Assembly: GCA_934474225.1 (NCBI GenBank)
Contig: CAKSLU010000047.1
Coordinates: forward strand, 1 to 8,710
Length of the DNA stretch: 8,710 nucleotides
Reading direction: 5' to 3'
Source of the DNA: an uncultured Eubacteriales bacterium
GTDB taxonomy: Bacteria; Bacillota; Clostridia; Oscillospirales; CAG-272
This document shows positions 6,432-8,710 of this stretch, piece by piece. Under the pieces are notes generated by a model that was not told the DNA's origin, searched no databases, and was given only the letters and a program-made list of their open reading frames with translations. Position 1 is the first letter of the stretch; each line of letters starts with the position of its first letter. The translations under genes were made by a program, and so were the position numbers.

Positions 6432-6638
6432 AACGGAACGAGACATGTCCGCGCATACACCGCCGCAAGAGATGGGATTCATCGGCTGCAAGGTCCCTCG
6501 GCAGGCAGGTGCGGGTACCACTCCTTCGCGGTGCGACGCCGCACAAAAGTCAACACGCATCCAGAGTGAAACACGCGGGTGGAACCGTGCAAAAGTTTTT
6601 TGCACCCCGACGGCATATGCCGTCGGGGTTTTTGTTTT
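6432..6638 (+). promoter_or_regulatory. T-box riboswitch, threonine specifier (ACC)
   Basis: The leader senses uncharged tRNA. The T-box sequence GGGTGGAACCGTGC (6577-6590) is unmistakable. In Stem I, GAG (6440-6442) pairs with CTC (6521-6523) and CGCA (6452-6455) with TGCG (6510-6513). This leaves a 7-nt 3' specifier loop GGTACCA (6514-6520) with ACC (6517-6519, Thr) at the canonical place before a purine. The apical part has AAGAGA (6467-6472), GGCTGCAA (6484-6491) and a GGGA/TCCC clamp (6474-6477 with 6494-6497), like the double T-loop that contacts the tRNA elbow. The antiterminator is GGG (6577-6579), bulge TGGAACC, then GTGCAAAA (6587-6594) paired with TTTTGCAC (6598-6605), then CCC (6606-6608). 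The specifier agrees with thrS at 8280, although another gene lies between. The fold was drawn by hand. Confidence 0.92.
6605..6638 (+). terminator. T-box-controlled intrinsic terminator
   Basis: CCCCGACGGCAT (6605-6616) and ATGCCGTCGGGG (6617-6628) are perfect complements, followed by TTTTTGTTTT (6629-6638). Its first four C residues are the ones the antiterminator captures, so terminator and antiterminator are mutually exclusive. Confidence 0.95.
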
Positions 6639-6853
6639 GGCTCCCCTGTGTAAGGGGTGAGCTGTACGAGACGCGCAGCGTCTCGCGGAGTTTTTCTTCG
6701 TCGGCTGAACACCGACGATTTCGCGATGCGAAAACGAAAAACATCCTGAGCGGAAGCGCCTGAGGGGTTGCTCCTTGGCTCTGTAATATTTTTTGCTCTG
6801 TAACAATCCCTCCGTCATGCTCCGCATGACACCTCCCTTTGCACAAGGGAGGC
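6639..6853. repeat. Composite hairpin repeat, copy B (both halves)
   Basis: The left end GGCTCCCC...GGGGTGAGC (6639-6662) and right end CACCTCCCTT...AAGGGAGGC (6830-6853) are imperfect inverted versions of each other, as are TGAGGGGTTG (6761-6770) and CAATCCCTC (6804-6812). The right half from CTGAGGGGTTG (6760) matches copy A at 2-77. Hairpins in it are CGAGACGC/GCGTCTCG (6667-6685), GTCATGC/GCATGAC (6814-6830) and CCTCCCTT/AAGGGAGG (6832-6852). No coding capacity is evident. The element fills the gap between the T-box terminator and the next ribosome site. Confidence 0.8.
6667..6742 (+). other. Hairpin plus possible three-way junction inside repeat copy B
   Basis: An 8-bp hairpin (6667-6685) is followed by GTTTTTC (6690-6696) pairing with GAAAAAC (6736-6742). 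These enclose two further perfect hairpins: TCGTCGG/CCGACGA (6698-6704 with 6712-6718) and TTTCGC/GCGAAA (6719-6724 with 6728-6733). The parts abut with almost no unpaired linker. The pairing is seen directly; formation in RNA is inference. Confidence 0.5.
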
Positions 6854-6894
6854 TCTCCCCCCACTTTTCCAATTCCCATCCCGGAGGTGATTCC

Positions 6895-8055
6895 ATGGCG
6901 CGGGTCGCGCTGATTTCCTGTGCATCCTATGCCGACGCCGATGCCGCCGTCACGGCGGCGCTCGACCTCGTCGGCGCAAACGCGCTGTTTGCCCCCGGCG
7001 AAAAAATTCTGCTCAAGCCCAATCTGCTCACGCATGCGACGGCGGACAGCGCCGTCACCACGCATCCCGCTGTGTTTGCCGCCGTGGCGGACTACCTTTC
7101 GGCGCACGGTACCGCCGACCTCGCCTACGGCGATTCGCCCGGGCACGGGCAGCCTGCCGCTGCCGCCGAAGCCTGCGGCATTGCCGCCGCAGCCGCGGCG
7201 CGCGGTGTGCGCGCGGCAGACTTTTCGGGCGGCAAAACCGTCCCCTACCCGGACGGCAGGACGGCAAAGGAATTTATCCTCGCAAACGAGGTGCCCGCCT
7301 TTGACGCCATCGTCAACATCTGCAAGATGAAGACACACATGCTCGAGCGCATCACCGGCGCGCAGAAGAACCTCTTCGGCTGCGTCTTCGGGCTGAACAA
7401 GGGCGCAAGCCATGTGAAATACCCAAACGCCGAGCGCTTTGCCTACATGCTCGCCGACCTCAATCTCCTGCTCCGCCCGCGCCTGCATGTGATGGACGGT
7501 GTGATGGCAATGGAGGGCAACGGCCCGCAGTCCGGCACGCCGACGCCGATGCGCGTGATTTTAGCCTCGACCGACCCGATCGCGCTGGATACCGTGTTTG
7601 CGGCGCTGGTCTACCTTGACCCCGCGCTGGTGCCGACCAATGTAATCGGCGCAAAATGCGGCGTCGGCGAGGGCGATCCCGCAAAGATTGAGGTCGTCAC
7701 CGCGGACGGCGTACTCACCGTGGCAGAGGCACAACAGAAATACGGCAACCCGCATTTCGATGTCTACCGCGGCAGCGCCGACAAGGGCGAAATCAAACAA
7801 CTCCGCCCGTTCCGCCGCCTGCTCGCGCAGCGCCCGAAAATCGACGCAAGGAAATGCGTCCGCTGCGGCGTCTGCGTCCGGAGCTGCCCGGTCGAGGGCG
7901 GCGCGCTCCGGTTCAAAAAGGACGGCAAACCGCCGGTCTATGACTATCAAAAGTGCATCCGCTGCTACTGCTGTCAGGAGATGTGCCCCAAAAAAGCCAT
8001 CTACAATTACCGCAACCCGCTGACCAAAATCGCGGATGTGAAGTTTAAGGTGTAA
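6895..8055 (+). CDS. DUF362 protein with C-terminal 2x[4Fe-4S] ferredoxin domain
   Basis: The 386-residue product has an N-terminal DUF362 domain (about 1-300). Marks are ILLKPNLL (38-45), TTHP (55-58), YGDSPGHG (78-85), NICKMKTHML (141-150) and GAQKNLFGCVFGLNKG (155-170). Two CxxCxxCxxxCP clusters follow: Cys321/324/327/331 and Cys354/357/360/364. That is the pattern of a bacterial-type 2x[4Fe-4S] ferredoxin, so electron transfer or Fe-S handling is likely, but the substrate of this family is unknown to me. No signal peptide or membrane segment is present, so it is probably cytoplasmic. The ATG at 6895 follows the very strong GGAGGTGA (6883-6890). The gene lies between a Thr T-box and thrS in the same direction, so it is probably controlled by the T-box. 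Confidence 0.92.
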   Translation: MARVALISCASYADADAAVTAALDLVGANALFAPGEKILLKPNLLTHATADSAVTTHPAVFAAVADYLSAHGTADLAYGDSPGHGQPAAAAEACGIAAAAAARGVRAADFSGGKTVPYPDGRTAKEFILANEVPAFDAIVNICKMKTHMLERITGAQKNLFGCVFGLNKGASHVKYPNAERFAYMLADLNLLLRPRLHVMDGVMAMEGNGPQSGTPTPMRVILASTDPIALDTVFAALVYLDPALVPTNVIGAKCGVGEGDPAKIEVVTADGVLTVAEAQQKYGNPHFDVYRGSADKGEIKQLRPFRRLLAQRPKIDARKCVRCGVCVRSCPVEGGALRFKKDGKPPVYDYQKCIRCYCCQEMCPKKAIYNYRNPLTKIADVKFKV

Positions 8056-8074
8056 GCAATGAATGCCTTCCCCC

Positions 8075-8099
8075 GGCGGGAGCAAGCCCCCGCCCTACA
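8075..8099. repeat. Degenerate TGTAGG-type hairpin next to copy 2
   Basis: GGCGGG (8075-8080) pairs with CCCGCC (8089-8094), followed by CTACA (8095-8099); read on the minus strand this is TGTAGGGCGGG. It ends 24 bp before the second 74-nt element and mirrors the short hairpin beside the first copy. No T-run follows, so it is not a convincing terminator for the upstream gene. Confidence 0.4.
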
Positions 8100-8123
8100 G
8101 TCAGCACACATCTTCCGCCATTT

Positions 8124-8197
8124 TGTAGGGACCGGCGTCTGGGGCGGTCCGCCCCAACCAAAGCGAAAACGGACCGTCGAGGACGCCGGTCCCTACA
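8124..8197. repeat. 74-nt inverted-repeat element, copy 2
   Basis: This has the same length, loop length (18 nt) and orientation as the element at 1715-1788. The right arm (8170-8197) is identical to the first copy; the left arm (8124-8151) differs at one position and the loop at four. The 4-nt arm mismatch is retained. It lies 82 bp upstream of thrS. The remaining part of 8198-8279 holds a short CCTCCCC/GGGGAGG hairpin (8217-8233) and the thrS ribosome site. Confidence 0.88.
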
Positions 8198-8279
8198 GAG
8201 TTGGCGCGTGTTTCACCTCCCCCCCGGGGAGGCACAACTACAATATCAAGAAAATCATAACATACAGGAGGAATCCACC

Positions 8280-8710
8280 ATGTTGAACATCAAATTTGCC
8301 GACGGCAAGCAGGTCTCGGTCGAAGCGGGCACAACCGTCTACGACGCGGCGGCTGCCGCCGAAAACATCAGCCGCGAGGTGCTCGCGGCAACCGTGAACG
8401 GCGCGCTCGTCGGGCTGACCACCCCGCTCACGGCGGACAGCGAAATCACGCTGCACACCTTTGAAGACAAGGAAGGCAAGAAGGTCTTCCGCCACACCGC
8501 ATCGCACATTCTGGCGCAGGCGGTCAAGCGCCTCTACCCCGAAGTCAAGCTGACCATCGGCCCCGCCGTGGACGACGGCTTCTACTACGACTTCGACAGC
8601 GACCTGCCCTTCGATGCCGCCATGCTGACGGCAATCGAGGCGGAGATGAAGAAGATCGTCAAGGAAAATCTCAAGCTCGAGCGCTTCACCCTGCCCCGCG
8701 ACGAGGCAAA
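8280..8710 (+). CDS. thrS: Threonyl-tRNA synthetase (5' part; continues past window)
   Basis: The class II synthetase charges tRNA-Thr. Only 143 codons are inside the window. The N-terminal TGS domain (about 1-61; MLNIKFADGKQVSVEAGTT... start) is followed by the beginning of the SAD editing domain. This includes FRHTASHILAQAVKRLYP (70-87) with metal-site residues His72 and His76, and then IGPAVDDGFYYDFD (93-106). These are standard ThrRS sequences; the catalytic core and anticodon domain lie beyond 8710. The ATG at 8280 follows AGGAGG (8266-8271) by 8 nt. I see no convincing promoter in 8198-8279, so expression may depend on readthrough from the T-box promoter at 6397. Confidence 0.95.
   Translation, partial: MLNIKFADGKQVSVEAGTTVYDAAAAAENISREVLAATVNGALVGLTTPLTADSEITLHTFEDKEGKKVFRHTASHILAQAVKRLYPEVKLTIGPAVDDGFYYDFDSDLPFDAAMLTAIEAEMKKIVKENLKLERFTLPRDEA

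Noticed and set aside
6775..6804. TTGGCT-18-TGTAAC as a promoter inside repeat copy B for the DUF362 gene
   Set aside because: Both boxes match the consensus poorly and the sequence is part of the repeat; the consensus T-box promoter upstream is a better source of transcription.
8201..8244. TACAAT (8239-8244) as a -10 box of a thrS promoter
   Set aside because: No acceptable -35 sequence lies 16-18 bp upstream; the position is occupied by a C-run hairpin.

Overview
The window looks like chromosomal DNA of a GC-rich member of the Clostridia, most likely an Oscillospiraceae/Ruminococcaceae-type gut anaerobe. This is inferred from strong GGAGG-type ribosome sites, sigma-A promoters close to TTGACA/TATAAT, a T-box leader, a 2x[4Fe-4S] DUF362 protein, and small intergenic hairpin repeats of a kind I associate with that group. 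No phage, transposase, CRISPR, rRNA or tRNA gene was seen.

Layout. (1) 1-77 is the right part of a composite hairpin repeat, followed by coaD (132-611). A clear promoter (660-688) then drives a cytoplasmic GH43 glycosidase (720-1688). (2) 1689-1908 is a convergent intergenic region with a 74-nt inverted-repeat element and a bidirectional terminator. (3) On the minus strand lies the probable operon glyA > cinA/pncC > pfkA (4786 down to 1909), with short gaps of 23 and 44 bp and one promoter at 4857-4829. (4) A divergent promoter region (4787-5077) contains an imperfect inverted repeat. It leads rightwards to an orphan MinD-like ATPase (5078-5857) and a methylglyoxal-synthase-like gene (5930-6370). 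(5) A consensus promoter (6397-6425) starts a T-box leader with a readable Thr specifier (ACC) and an explicit antiterminator/terminator pair. A second copy of the composite repeat (6639-6853) follows directly. (6) Next come a DUF362/ferredoxin gene (6895-8055), a second copy of the 74-nt element, and the 5' end of thrS, which runs off the window at 8710.

How it fits together. Most of the genes are housekeeping: CoA synthesis, one-carbon metabolism, NMN salvage, glycolysis and Thr-tRNA charging. Two things stand out. First, the Thr T-box lies about 1.6 kb upstream of thrS with a DUF362 iron-sulfur protein gene between them, so that gene is probably under tRNA-Thr control or was inserted into the thrS leader. 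Second, the MgsA-like protein aligns without gaps to MgsA (E. coli sequence from memory) but lacks several catalytic residues, so the usual name may be wrong. The two repeat families, one of which keeps a stem while changing its sequence, are the main non-coding novelty. Protein names come from motif recognition and memory of the families; no database search was possible.
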